Assembly: GCA_000739515.1 (NCBI GenBank)
Contig: DF820458.1
Location: forward strand, 55,984-95,907
DNA length: 39,924 nucleotides
Origin: Candidatus Moduliflexus flocculans
GTDB taxonomy: Bacteria > Moduliflexota > Moduliflexia > Moduliflexales > Moduliflexaceae
Reading direction: 5' to 3'
Of the stretch, positions 24,927-34,055 are shown piece by piece. The translations under genes and the position numbers were made by a program. The notes beneath the pieces were generated by a model. It was not told where the DNA came from. It searched no databases and was given only the letters and a program-made list of their open reading frames with translations. Positions within the stretch are counted from its first letter, which is position 1. Each line of letters opens with the position of its first letter.

Positions 24927-24955
24927 AGTGTACGCGGAAAACAAGAGAAAGTCAA
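24927..24955 (-). promoter_or_regulatory. Promoter of secreted-protein gene
   Basis: On the minus strand TTGACT (24955-24950) and TACACT (24932-24927) are separated by 17 bases, a near-consensus housekeeping promoter. It lies about 110 bases before the start at 24819. It also overlaps the upstream region of the divergent SurA-like gene, which argues against that gene starting as early as 24877. Confidence 0.6.
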
Positions 24956-25017
24956 GAAAAAAAATCGAAAGAAGGGAAGAACGCATTTTCCCCTTCATTC
25001 TGAAAAAGTCATTGTTT

Positions 25018-25560
25018 ATGAAAAAGATTGTCATTGGCGTTATTGTCGGAACATTCTCGCTGTTGTGTCTCGCCTGCGTCTCACAGGCCGAAGTCATTGA
25101 TAAAATCGTTGCGATCCTCGATCAGGATTTAATTCTGCTCAGCGAAATCCGCGAACAAATCGCGAAACCGGAAACGCTTATTATCGCCAATATTCAAACA
25201 TCTTCCCAGCCTGAGCAGGACGCCCTCCCGTATCTCCTTGAACGCTGGCTGCTGGAACGAGAAATCCAGTACTTGGCATCTCCGAAAGAAATGGAACGCA
25301 TGAAAGAACTCGCGCTCACCTATCTTGCGCTCGCCTATAAACACGGCACGGCAGAGGAATTACTCAACAAACTTCAACAGGCGGGGATTTCAGAGGCATC
25401 TATCGAAAACGAATTGATGCTGTATATGAAAGGGATGGATTATATTCGGCGGAAGCACCGCTTCAGTGCCGATATTGATACGCCGCAAGTCGTGCTGGAA
25501 TTATTTCAGGACTGGATCAAAACCCTGAATGCCAATGCCAAATTTCAGATGATTCCCTGA
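25018..25560 (+). CDS. SurA N-domain-like periplasmic protein without isomerase domain
   Basis: A 180-residue exported protein. The signal peptide (MKKIVIGVIVGTFSLLCLAC) has no clear lipobox. The mature start VIDKIVAILDQDLILLSEI closely matches the first helix of SurA-type chaperones, and the helical body (LLERWLLEREIQYLA, a C-terminal amphipathic helix) fits that chaperone domain. No parvulin-type prolyl isomerase domain follows: the gene ends where it would begin. It may escort outer-membrane proteins or a neighbour's product. The ATG at 25018 starts the signal peptide; earlier in-frame starts would add a basic, unstructured head and cross the divergent promoter. No strong ribosome site is seen. 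Confidence 0.7.
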   Translation: MKKIVIGVIVGTFSLLCLACVSQAEVIDKIVAILDQDLILLSEIREQIAKPETLIIANIQTSSQPEQDALPYLLERWLLEREIQYLASPKEMERMKELALTYLALAYKHGTAEELLNKLQQAGISEASIENELMLYMKGMDYIRRKHRFSADIDTPQVVLELFQDWIKTLNANAKFQMIP

Positions 25561-25980
25561 ACGGTTCAAGACGTTATAAACTCATGTTACGCAGCCGATT
25601 CGAGACGAATGACCGCACACTCCCCTCCGGGGAGGGGTTGGGGGGGGGTTCTTGACACGAGCAATCACTCACGGACGAACCCACCCCTTGCCCCTCCCAG
25701 GAGGGGAATTGTCGGCGGCGCTGCGTAACATCAGTGATTCAATGTAATAGTAACCGTAAAATTATGATCAGGTTCGGGCAATCGGTATGATGACGCCCGT
25801 CGCCTGACATTTGAGTCTCTGTTCAGCAGCCTGACCGTCCTGTCGGAAATGTGAAAGAAAACCCTCACTTTTCGATTGACAAAAGCTGCTCTTTTTATGA
25901 GGAGAATTTTTCTCATGAATTGACTGCGTGCGTGTCGTGAATTGCGCGGTCTTACCCTCTCGAATGAACGTTACACGTAT
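25561..25980. other. Intergenic region with MITE copy and no gene seen
   Basis: The first part (25580-25735) is a MITE copy. The rest holds no convincing gene. A TTGACA lies near 25877 without a matching -10, and a small hairpin (ATGAG / CTCAT) near 25897-25917 contains a tiny frame of eight codons. The lipoprotein promoter presumably lies here. Confidence 0.45.
25580..25735. mobile_element. MITE-like element, copy 2
   Basis: A 156-base element, the same length as the copy at 10688-10843 but in reverse orientation. Ends are ACTCATGTTACGCAGC (25580-25595) and GCTGCGTAACATCAGT (25720-25735), one mismatch when paired. The interior has the same GGAGGGG / CCCCTCC palindromes with a diverged centre. 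I see no clear target duplication, so this copy is probably older. Confidence 0.8.
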
Positions 25981-26574
25981 ATGAGAATAATCGCCTGGAC
26001 ACATTTTCGAATGCTTGCGTTTGTATGCCTGCTCGCCGTCAACGCAGGATGCAATAATATGCTGGACTCTTATGATGAATACGCCCCAATCGCTCCATTT
26101 TCAGGCGGGACATTTTTAATGTCTGGTTTTGCGGCAGAAGAGCAGGTTTCGCAAGCATTCGAATGGCAGGTGCGCGACGCATTGTTATGCGTGAATATTC
26201 CGGAAGCTGGCGATTACCTACTGACGTACACGGAAAATCATCGCAATCATAGCGGGATCGGCTTGCTGACAGGCACAGCAGAAACAGAGGCCGCCCCCGC
26301 GTCCTATATCGCATTTCAGGCATACGCTCCGGCTCGCATTTTTATCGGGCTTGCCGCGGATGCTCATCTGGAAAGCCTTCAGTTGCAGCGAGGAACAATT
26401 GCGGATGACGCTATGGGTCTTTATGATGATGGGCCGGTTATTCGTTTTGCTACGCCGAGCATTCCAACAATTTTCTGGTCGGATGTCTTTTTCCTTGACC
26501 CAACCACGCCGCCAATTTTCATGAAGCAACGCGAGTCTGTGTGCGCTCAAGACTCCGTTCGTTCTCCGTATTAA
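25981..26574 (+). CDS. Unrecognised putative lipoprotein
   Basis: A 197-residue protein with a basic, then hydrophobic N-terminus ending in NAGC (Cys 24), compatible with a lipoprotein signal although the -3 position (Asn) is atypical. The mature part is beta-rich: AFEWQVRDALLCVNIPEAGDY then LLTYTE reads like a beta-sandwich or PPC-type domain. I see no enzyme motif. The ATG at 25981 is chosen because it begins the signal; no good ribosome site precedes it. The following gene starts 11 bases after its stop, so the two are probably co-transcribed. Confidence 0.6.
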   Translation: MRIIAWTHFRMLAFVCLLAVNAGCNNMLDSYDEYAPIAPFSGGTFLMSGFAAEEQVSQAFEWQVRDALLCVNIPEAGDYLLTYTENHRNHSGIGLLTGTAETEAAPASYIAFQAYAPARIFIGLAADAHLESLQLQRGTIADDAMGLYDDGPVIRFATPSIPTIFWSDVFFLDPTTPPIFMKQRESVCAQDSVRSPY

Positions 26575-26585
26575 GCGGTTTGCGT

Positions 26586-27305
26586 ATGGATACGGTATCG
26601 CTTGAATATCGTTTTTCTCTTCCCGATGGCACGCGGGAAATTTTCCATTTTGAATTGATTGATGAGAGTCTGGAATTGATTGATAGCCATTGCTCTGATC
26701 CCTTGCCGGGCTGGACGCGGCTGTCGTTTCATCAATGTCCGAATTGCCCGATGACGGAAACGGAGCAAGCCTACTGCCCGTATGCGGCGAAAATTTCCAA
26801 TACCGTCAGCAGATTTGATCGTCTTTTATCATACGAGCGTGTTTACATGGATGTGATCACCAAAGAACGCGTGATTTCACAGGCGACAACTGCACAGCAA
26901 GGCGTCAGTTCCTTGCTCGGCCTGATCATCGCCAATTGCGGGTGTCCACATACCAATTTCTTCAGGCCGATGGCGCGTTTTCATCTTCCGTTTGCCAATA
27001 TCGAAGAAACCATCTGGAGAGCCGCCGCAATGTATTTACTCTCTCAATATTTCTTGAAAACAGAGGGCAAAGTTGCTGATTGCGAATTGACCGGTTTGGA
27101 GGCAATTTATCGAAACGTTCATATCGTCAATCGGGCAGTTTCCGAGCGTCTCCGGGCGGCCAGTCGGTCTGATTTACCTGCGAATGCCTTGATTTTGCTG
27201 GACGTGTATGCCATGAATTTTCCCTATCGGATTGACACGATTTTGCGAGATATGCGGCAATTATTTACGCCATTTTTTAAGGACGTCTTCGGGAATGCGC
27301 AGTAG
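26586..27305 (+). CDS. Conserved uncharacterised protein with Cys cluster (DUF6901-like)
   Basis: A 239-residue soluble protein. The N-terminal part (YRFSLPDGTREIFHFEL) is a beta-strand pair, followed by HQCPNCPMTETEQAYCPYA (Cys at about 47, 50 and 60), a possible metal site. Further on, SSLLGLIIANCGCPHTNFFRPMARFHLPFA and AAMYLLSQYF are strongly patterned as in a conserved family often listed as DUF6901. No function is established. The ATG at 26586 starts the domain; earlier codons overlap the lipoprotein gene. It lies between an exported protein and pilT, but nothing ties it to pilus function beyond position. Confidence 0.65.
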   Translation: MDTVSLEYRFSLPDGTREIFHFELIDESLELIDSHCSDPLPGWTRLSFHQCPNCPMTETEQAYCPYAAKISNTVSRFDRLLSYERVYMDVITKERVISQATTAQQGVSSLLGLIIANCGCPHTNFFRPMARFHLPFANIEETIWRAAAMYLLSQYFLKTEGKVADCELTGLEAIYRNVHIVNRAVSERLRAASRSDLPANALILLDVYAMNFPYRIDTILRDMRQLFTPFFKDVFGNAQ

Positions 27306-27343
27306 AAATCGCTCGTATTTTCTTCAGAAAATCGTCTTTTCAG

Positions 27344-27372
27344 TTGACAGTAAAGAAATTCTTCAACATAAT
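27344..27372 (+). promoter_or_regulatory. Promoter of pilT
   Basis: TTGACA (27344-27349) and CATAAT (27367-27372) are separated by 17 bases, a near-perfect housekeeping promoter. The leader to pilT is about 130 bases and contains a hairpin ATCATGG-TTG-CCATGAT (27431-27447). I looked for a cyclic-di-GMP riboswitch there and did not find its conserved core. Confidence 0.75.
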
Positions 27373-27508
27373 TGAACTAACAAATTGTGAAGAAAAATTT
27401 TATTCACGTTTTCAGGGACAATCAATCCTCATCATGGTTGCCATGATATAAAGGGAGTGGGCATGATGTTGGAACCCAGGAGGGTTTTTGGCATCTGCTG
27501 GCGAGAGT

Positions 27509-28699
27509 ATGAATATTCAAGACCTTCTCAAACTTATGGTCGAACGCGGGGCTTCCGATTTACATCTGAAAGTCGGCAATCCTCCGGTGTTGCGGATTAA
27601 TGGCGATCTGCATATTTTGAAAGAAATGCCGCGACTGCAACGCGAAGATACGGTCGCAGTGGCTTCGCAGATTTTGAACAAAAAGCAAAAAACGATCTTT
27701 AATGATAATTTTGAAATAGATTTTGCGCATAGCGTTCCTGGCTTAGGGCGATTTCGCTGTAATGCATTTTTGCAGCGCGGCAGCGTCGGAATTGTCTTTC
27801 GCGCCATCCCGACCACGATTAAAACGGTCGAAGAACTCCGTTTGCCCGTTGTGCTGAACCAGTTGGCGTTAGAACCGCGCGGCCTGATTCTTGTCACCGG
27901 CATCACCGGCAGCGGAAAAACCACCTCACTCGCCGCGATGATCCAGCATATCAATCAAAATCTCGATGTGCATGTCATCACGATTGAAGACCCAATCGAA
28001 TATATGCACCGCGACCAACGCGCCCTGATCAATCAACGCGAAATCGGCGCAGACACCAAAAGTTTTTCCACCGCCTTGCGCAGCGCGCTCCGGCAAGACC
28101 CTGACGTGATTCTCGTCGGCGAAATGCGCGACCGCGAAACGATTGAAACTGCGATTACTGCCGCCGAAACGGGACACCTTGTGATGAGCACGCTGCATAC
28201 GGCTGATGCGATGGGGACGATCAACCGCGTGATCTCGATGTTTCCAGCCTATCAGCAAAATCAGATTCGCTTAGAGCTTGGGGAAGTCTTAAAAGCCACA
28301 CTCTCGATGCGCTTAATTCCTAAAAAAGATGGGAAAGGCCGCGTCCCGGCGGTGGAAGTGATGATCATCACCGATATTATCAGGCAGGCGATTATCGAGC
28401 CGGAAAAAACCATGCGCATCCCGGAATATATCGAAGCCGGTCGGTCGCAATATGGAATGCAATCGTTCGACCAGGCGTTATTGGATTTGTTTCGGCAAGA
28501 TTTGATCAGCTATGAAGAAGCCTTATTGAACTGTACGCGCCCGGCAGATTTTGCGTTGAAAGTGAAAGGAATTCAATCCACTGAAGAAAGCGTGCATGCG
28601 ATGGCTGCCGAAAAACAAGCGGATGAGAATGTGTTTAAAAATTCACCAGAGAGTAAATCCTCCAATTCATCTTCAGACAGCATGTTTACCAAATTTTAA
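27509..28699 (+). CDS. pilT: Twitching motility ATPase PilT
   Basis: A 396-residue hexameric secretion-type ATPase that depolymerises type IV pili during retraction. The N-terminal domain (MNIQDLLKLMVERGASDLHLKVG) matches family starts. Walker A is GITGSGKTTS (131-140), the Asp box HVITIEDPIEYMH (155-167), Walker B ILVGEMRDRETI (201-212) and the His box HLVMSTLHT (223-231). Usual PilT is about 345-370 residues; the extra C-terminal 40 residues are Ser/Asn-rich. I take the ATG at 27509 from family alignment; an in-frame TTG at 27488 has AGGAGGG just upstream and is a real alternative. No other pilus gene is in the window. A good promoter lies at 27344-27372. Confidence 0.93.
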   Translation: MNIQDLLKLMVERGASDLHLKVGNPPVLRINGDLHILKEMPRLQREDTVAVASQILNKKQKTIFNDNFEIDFAHSVPGLGRFRCNAFLQRGSVGIVFRAIPTTIKTVEELRLPVVLNQLALEPRGLILVTGITGSGKTTSLAAMIQHINQNLDVHVITIEDPIEYMHRDQRALINQREIGADTKSFSTALRSALRQDPDVILVGEMRDRETIETAITAAETGHLVMSTLHTADAMGTINRVISMFPAYQQNQIRLELGEVLKATLSMRLIPKKDGKGRVPAVEVMIITDIIRQAIIEPEKTMRIPEYIEAGRSQYGMQSFDQALLDLFRQDLISYEEALLNCTRPADFALKVKGIQSTEESVHAMAAEKQADENVFKNSPESKSSNSSSDSMFTKF

Positions 28700-28783
28700 C
28701 CGTATTCACGATGCGCGCTGCGCCATTGGCTGACCACAGCAATGAGGACGCAACGCGCAGTAGTATGCGTAGAGATAGCAATT

Positions 28784-31438
28784 ATGACAGGACGCGAGTT
28801 GCGAAAACAGTTTTTACAGTTTTTCGAAGAAAGAGGACACGCAATTGTTCCAAGTTCTTCATTAGTGCCTCAAAATGACCCCACATTATTATTTACGAAT
28901 GCCGGGATGGTGCAATTTAAAGATGTGTTTCTCGGAAAAGACCTGCGCAATTATTCACGCGCGACGACAGCGCAGCGCTGCGTTCGGGCAGGCGGTAAGC
29001 ATAACGATCTGGAAAATGTCGGCCATACTGCTCGCCATCATACGTTTTTCGAAATGATGGGAAATTTTTCCTTCGGCGACTATTTTAAAAAAGACGCGAT
29101 TCAATATGGCTGGGATTTTCTGACTGGCACGTTAGGGCTGCCGAAAGATCGCCTCTGGGTGACGGTCTATCAGGATGACGACGAAGCGTTTAACCTCTGG
29201 AAAGATATGATCGGTATTCCGATAGATCGAATTGTCCGCATGGGGAAAAAAGATAATTTCTGGTCAATGGGCGACACCGGCCCGTGCGGCCCGTGCTCTG
29301 AAATTTTGATCGATCAGGGCGAGGAAATGCGCTGCGGCGACAACTGCGGCATCGGCAAATGCGATTGCGACCGCTACCTTGAACTCTGGAATCTCGTGTT
29401 CATGCAATTTGACCGCGACGCTTCTGGCACGCTGACGCCGCTGCCGAAGCCGAGCATTGACACCGGCATGGGCTTGGAGCGCGTGGCTGCCGTCATGCAG
29501 GGCAAACACAGCAATTTCGAAAGCGATCTCTTTGCGCCGATGCTTCGTTTTACGGAAGAAATTTCCGGCAAGAAATACGGCGACAATCCGCAAGACAGCG
29601 CTTCGATGCGCGTCATCGCCGACCATCTCCGTTCTACAACTTTTCTGATCAGCGACGGCGTGCTGCCTGCCAATGACGGGCGCGGTTACGTCTTGCGCCG
29701 CATCATGCGCCGCGCCGCCAGGCATGGCAAAATGCTCGGCATTACTGAGCCATTCCTTTACAAGGGAATTCAGGTCGTGGTTGACGCGATGAAGGACGAG
29801 TATCGCGAAATTGCCGACCACTGCCAGCATGTTATTCAAGTCACGCTGAACGAGGAGCGCCGTTTCGGACATACACTGAATCAAGGGTTGGATTTGCTCA
29901 ACAAACTTGTTGAAGCAACGGAACGCCAAAAAAGCTCGGTGCTGGATGGCAAAGAAATTTTCAAGTTGTACGACACGTTCGGCTTTCCGCTCGATTTGGC
30001 GCAGGATGTCGCTAAAGATCACAACTTGACGATTGATATGGACGCCTTCGACCGCGAAATGAACGCCCAGCGTACTCGCGCCCGCGAATCCTGGAAAGGA
30101 TCGGGCGAAGTCGCGATCTCCGAAATTTACCAGACCGTTTCCAATACGATTCCTGCCACGCGCTTCAGCGGCTATCAGACGATGGAAGAGCGTGACGCAA
30201 CGCTTCTCGCCATCATCAAAGATCAGCAGGTCGTTACTGCCGCTGCCTCCGGAGAGCGCGTGGAACTGATATTCGATGTCACTCCGTGTTACGGCGAGTC
30301 GGGCGGACAGGTTGGCGATACCGGTATGATCGCGATGGCGGACGGCAGCGTGGCGGCGACGATTACGAACACGACGAAACCTGTGCCGCAATTATTCGTG
30401 CATCATGTCGCGGTCGAGCGCGGCGAATTGCGCACAGGCCAGAAGATGACCATTCACGTTGATGAAGATCGGCGCAAGCGGACGCGGCGCAATCACACCT
30501 CGACCCATTTGTTGAATGCCGCGTTGCGCGACGTGTTGGGCGATCATGTGAAACAATCGGGTTCATTAGTGACGCCGGAGCGTTTCCGCTTCGATTTCAC
30601 GCATTTTTCCGCGATTGACGAGGATGAAATCCGGCGCATCGAAACCATCGTCAATGATGGCATTCGCACGAATACGCCGGTGGAAACCAAAGAAGTCGGG
30701 CTGGATGAAGCTCTTGATATGGGGGCGCTGGCATTTTTCGAGGAAAAATACGGCGATAAAGTCCGCGTCGTGCAAATCCCCGGCCTGAGCATGGAATTGT
30801 GCGGCGGAACGCATGCGGTCGCGACTGGCGAAATCGGACTGTTCAAATTGCTCAACGAAAACAGCGTGGCGGCAGGCGTGCGCCGCATCGAAGCGCTGAC
30901 CGGAGAGGCCGCCTTAGCCTATATTCAGCAGGAAGAACAACAATTTCGCCGCGCAACCGCGTTATTGAAAGCGTCGCCGGAGGAAGTGAGCGCCCGCATC
31001 GAGAAACTGCTTGCGTCATCGAAAGAGCAGGAACGGGAAGTTGAGCGACTGAAAATGAAATTGGCAACGTTGCAAACCGACGCGCTGATCGATCAGGCGC
31101 GGAATATTCGCGGCGTCAAAGTCCTCGCAGCCCGCGTTGATCATCTTGATTCGAAAGGGCTGCGGAATTTTGCCGATGTGTTGAAAGGAAAGCTTCAGTC
31201 AGGGATTGTGGTATTGGCGACAGTGGAAGACGGGCAGCGCGTGTCATTGATTTCCGCGGTCACCAAAGATTTAGTCGGAACGTATCATGCGGGCAATATC
31301 ATCAAAGAAATTGCCCGCCTGGTTGGAGGAAGTGGAGGAGGACGCCCGGATATGGCGCAGGCAGGGGGGAAATCTCCTGAAAAACTTCCTGAAGCGATTG
31401 AAAAAGTCTTTCAGGTCGTGGAGTCCTGGCCAGCGTAA
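28784..31438 (+). CDS. alaS: Alanyl-tRNA synthetase
   Basis: An 884-residue class II enzyme that charges tRNA-Ala and edits Ser and Gly errors. The N-terminal catalytic core carries FTNAGMVQFKDVFLG and RCVRAGGKHNDLENVG. GMGLERVAAVMQ is class II motif 3. The editing domain holds the zinc-binding HTSTH (about 571-575) and CGGTH (about 672-676). The C-terminal part (GSGGGRPDMAQAGG) is the oligomerisation/C-Ala domain. The length is close to the usual 875. The ATG at 28784 begins the conserved head; an earlier ATG at 28742 adds 14 unlike residues. It follows pilT by 84 bases and may be co-transcribed, with a terminator at 31464-31492. Confidence 0.96.
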   Translation: MTGRELRKQFLQFFEERGHAIVPSSSLVPQNDPTLLFTNAGMVQFKDVFLGKDLRNYSRATTAQRCVRAGGKHNDLENVGHTARHHTFFEMMGNFSFGDYFKKDAIQYGWDFLTGTLGLPKDRLWVTVYQDDDEAFNLWKDMIGIPIDRIVRMGKKDNFWSMGDTGPCGPCSEILIDQGEEMRCGDNCGIGKCDCDRYLELWNLVFMQFDRDASGTLTPLPKPSIDTGMGLERVAAVMQGKHSNFESDLFAPMLRFTEEISGKKYGDNPQDSASMRVIADHLRSTTFLISDGVLPANDGRGYVLRRIMRRAARHGKMLGITEPFLYKGIQVVVDAMKDEYREIADHCQHVIQVTLNEERRFGHTLNQGLDLLNKLVEATERQKSSVLDGKEIFKLYDTFGFPLDLAQDVAKDHNLTIDMDAFDREMNAQRTRARESWKGSGEVAISEIYQTVSNTIPATRFSGYQTMEERDATLLAIIKDQQVVTAAASGERVELIFDVTPCYGESGGQVGDTGMIAMADGSVAATITNTTKPVPQLFVHHVAVERGELRTGQKMTIHVDEDRRKRTRRNHTSTHLLNAALRDVLGDHVKQSGSLVTPERFRFDFTHFSAIDEDEIRRIETIVNDGIRTNTPVETKEVGLDEALDMGALAFFEEKYGDKVRVVQIPGLSMELCGGTHAVATGEIGLFKLLNENSVAAGVRRIEALTGEAALAYIQQEEQQFRRATALLKASPEEVSARIEKLLASSKEQEREVERLKMKLATLQTDALIDQARNIRGVKVLAARVDHLDSKGLRNFADVLKGKLQSGIVVLATVEDGQRVSLISAVTKDLVGTYHAGNIIKEIARLVGGSGGGRPDMAQAGGKSPEKLPEAIEKVFQVVESWPA

Positions 31439-31463
31439 CATTTTGGAGGAGAATGATTGCGCG

Positions 31464-31492
31464 AGCGCTGCCCAACATCGGGCGGCGCTTTT
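31464..31492 (+). terminator. Intrinsic terminator of alaS
   Basis: AGCGCTGCCC (31464-31473) and GGGCGGCGCT (31480-31489) pair through ten positions with one G-U pair around a 6-base loop, followed by a T-run to 31492. It lies 25 bases after the alaS stop. Confidence 0.75.
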
Positions 31493-31575
31493 CGTATATG
31501 AACCGAAGAAACATCCCTGAGCGGATGTCAGACGGTTTGATATATGTATTCGGGCCAAAACAGGGGAAGAATAAT

Positions 31576-32730
31576 ATGGCAGAGACAGAAGACGTGAAGG
31601 AAAACGTCAAACAGACGACGGCGGCGCTTCATGGCAGCCAGAAAGTCGAAAAACTCCGCGATGTGTTGGAGGCGCATCGCGGCGAGACGCATATTGTGGC
31701 AATTCAGGATTTTCCTGATCCGGACGCCATTGCGTCTGCGTTAACGCATAAATTGATTTGTCTGAATTACGGCATAGAAGTGGATATCGTCTATGCCGGA
31801 CGCATCAGTCATCAGCAGAATATCGCGTTGGTTAAATTGCTGAATGTCGAATTGGTGCGTTATACTGAAAACAATGTAGATTTTTCGCGATATCAGGGGA
31901 GTGTCTTCGTCGATAATCAGGGAAAAACCACGTCCCTGACCAAAAAGCTCGACGCGCACGGCATCAAACCAATTGTCATTGTTGACCATCACGAACGTTC
32001 TGGCGGGCTGTCGCCAGAGTTTCATGATATTCGCAAAATCGGCGCGACAGCAACAATTTACACCAGTTATTTGCAGCAAGGATTGATTGAATTAGATAAA
32101 ACCGACTCGTTCCATGCCAAATGCGCGACCGCGTTAATGCATGGCATTCGCAGCGATACGAATGATTTTATCCGGGCAGGCGAGCACGATTTGCTTGCAG
32201 CAGCCTATTTAAGCAACTATTACAACCCGAACCTGTTGAGTGAAATTGTGATGCAGGCGCGGTCGAAAAAAGTGATGGATGTGATTGAAAAAGCGCTGGC
32301 AAATCGCATTATCAAGGATAATTATAGCATTTCCGGCATCGGGTATCTCCGTCAGGAAGAACGCGACGCGATTGCACAGGCGGCGGATTTTCTGCTGACC
32401 GAAGAAAATGTCCATACTGTCATCGTGTATGGCATCGTGGTGAACGATAATCAGGAAGAACTGCTCAGTGGCTCATTCCGCACGTCGAAGCTGACGATTG
32501 ATGCGGATACGTTCATCAAAGAAGCCTTCGGCAAAAGTGAAAACGGCGACTACTTTGGTGGAGGAAAACAGGAAGCTGGCGGTTTTGCGATTCCGATCGG
32601 ATTTTTAGCGGGGACATACGGCAACGAATATGAAGATTTAAAATGGAAAATGTATGATCTGCAAGTGAAACAGAAAATCTTCAATAAAATCGGCGTTGCC
32701 GCGCCAGGTTCTTCGTCGGAAGAGCGATAA
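31576..32730 (+). CDS. DHH-family phosphoesterase
   Basis: A 384-residue protein of the DHH/DHHA1 superfamily, which hydrolyses small nucleic-acid fragments, pAp or cyclic dinucleotides using Mn2+. Motifs are FPDPDAIASALTH, SVFVDNQG, the name-giving VDHHERSG and the DHHA1 glycine motif GGGKQEAGGF near the C-terminus. Its helical N-terminal 40 residues are extra. The gene is longer than NrnA (about 320), and the exact substrate cannot be told from sequence alone. The ATG at 31576 has GGGGAAGA upstream; an earlier frame passes through the alaS terminator and is rejected. A T-run hairpin at 32738-32770 ends the unit. Confidence 0.85.
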   Translation: MAETEDVKENVKQTTAALHGSQKVEKLRDVLEAHRGETHIVAIQDFPDPDAIASALTHKLICLNYGIEVDIVYAGRISHQQNIALVKLLNVELVRYTENNVDFSRYQGSVFVDNQGKTTSLTKKLDAHGIKPIVIVDHHERSGGLSPEFHDIRKIGATATIYTSYLQQGLIELDKTDSFHAKCATALMHGIRSDTNDFIRAGEHDLLAAAYLSNYYNPNLLSEIVMQARSKKVMDVIEKALANRIIKDNYSISGIGYLRQEERDAIAQAADFLLTEENVHTVIVYGIVVNDNQEELLSGSFRTSKLTIDADTFIKEAFGKSENGDYFGGGKQEAGGFAIPIGFLAGTYGNEYEDLKWKMYDLQVKQKIFNKIGVAAPGSSSEER

Positions 32731-32737
32731 CGCAAAC

Positions 32738-32770
32738 CTCACAGGTCTTGAAGACCTGTGAGATTTTTTT
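32738..32770 (+). terminator. CCTCACAGGTCTT palindrome, copy 2, acting as terminator
   Basis: CTCACAGGTCTT and AAGACCTGTGAG pair perfectly over 12 bases around one base, followed by seven T residues (32764-32770). It lies 8 bases after the DHH stop and is a good intrinsic terminator. It is also a member of the palindrome family seen at 8667-8699 and 34005-34039, so a dispersed repeat has been used, or has been recruited, as a terminator. Confidence 0.75.
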
Positions 32771-32776
32771 GCTGTG

Positions 32777-33796
<1,020 letters not shown>

Positions 33797-33886
33797 TTAT
33801 TGCCTCTGTATAATATCTATAATAAAATTGCCCCCCTGTAAAAAATATTGTCAGTTGGACAATTGTCTTTTCATGCCGTTTATTGA

Positions 33887-33915
33887 ATGGTAACAAAATT
33901 TTTTTATTTTGTCAA
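33887..33915 (-). promoter_or_regulatory. Promoter of mreB
   Basis: On the minus strand TTGACA (33915-33910) and TACCAT (33892-33887) are spaced by 17 bases. The spacer is A/T-rich. It lies about 95 bases before the mreB start. Just downstream a GACAATTGTC palindrome (33858-33867) could be an operator; no regulator is known. Confidence 0.7.
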
Positions 33916-34004
33916 CGAGAAATACGTTATCTGCTGATTTTTTCTTTGGTTATCGGCCAAATTATTTTTTAATGTATATAAATTGTCAACGTTGAGTATA
34001 CTTT

Positions 34005-34039
34005 CAGACCTCACAGGTTTTTTTAACCTGGAAGGTCTG
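34005..34039 (-). terminator. Hairpin after glycyl-tRNA synthetase gene (palindrome copy 3)
   Basis: CAGACCTCACAGGTT (34005-34019) and AACCTGGAAGGTCTG (34025-34039) pair with two mismatches. It follows the minus-strand glycyl-tRNA synthetase stop by 16 bases, so it may end its transcription. It is a diverged member of the CCTCACAGGT palindrome family. No clear T-run follows. Confidence 0.5.
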
Positions 34040-34055
34040 AATGTTTACAGAGATG

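Noticed and set aside
27373..27508. Cyclic-di-GMP riboswitch in the pilT leader
   Set aside because: The leader has a small hairpin only; the conserved riboswitch core was not found.
29264..30391. Long minus-strand open frame opposite alaS (375 codons)
   Set aside because: It is antisense to a well-conserved part of alanyl-tRNA synthetase and has a biased, non-protein-like composition.
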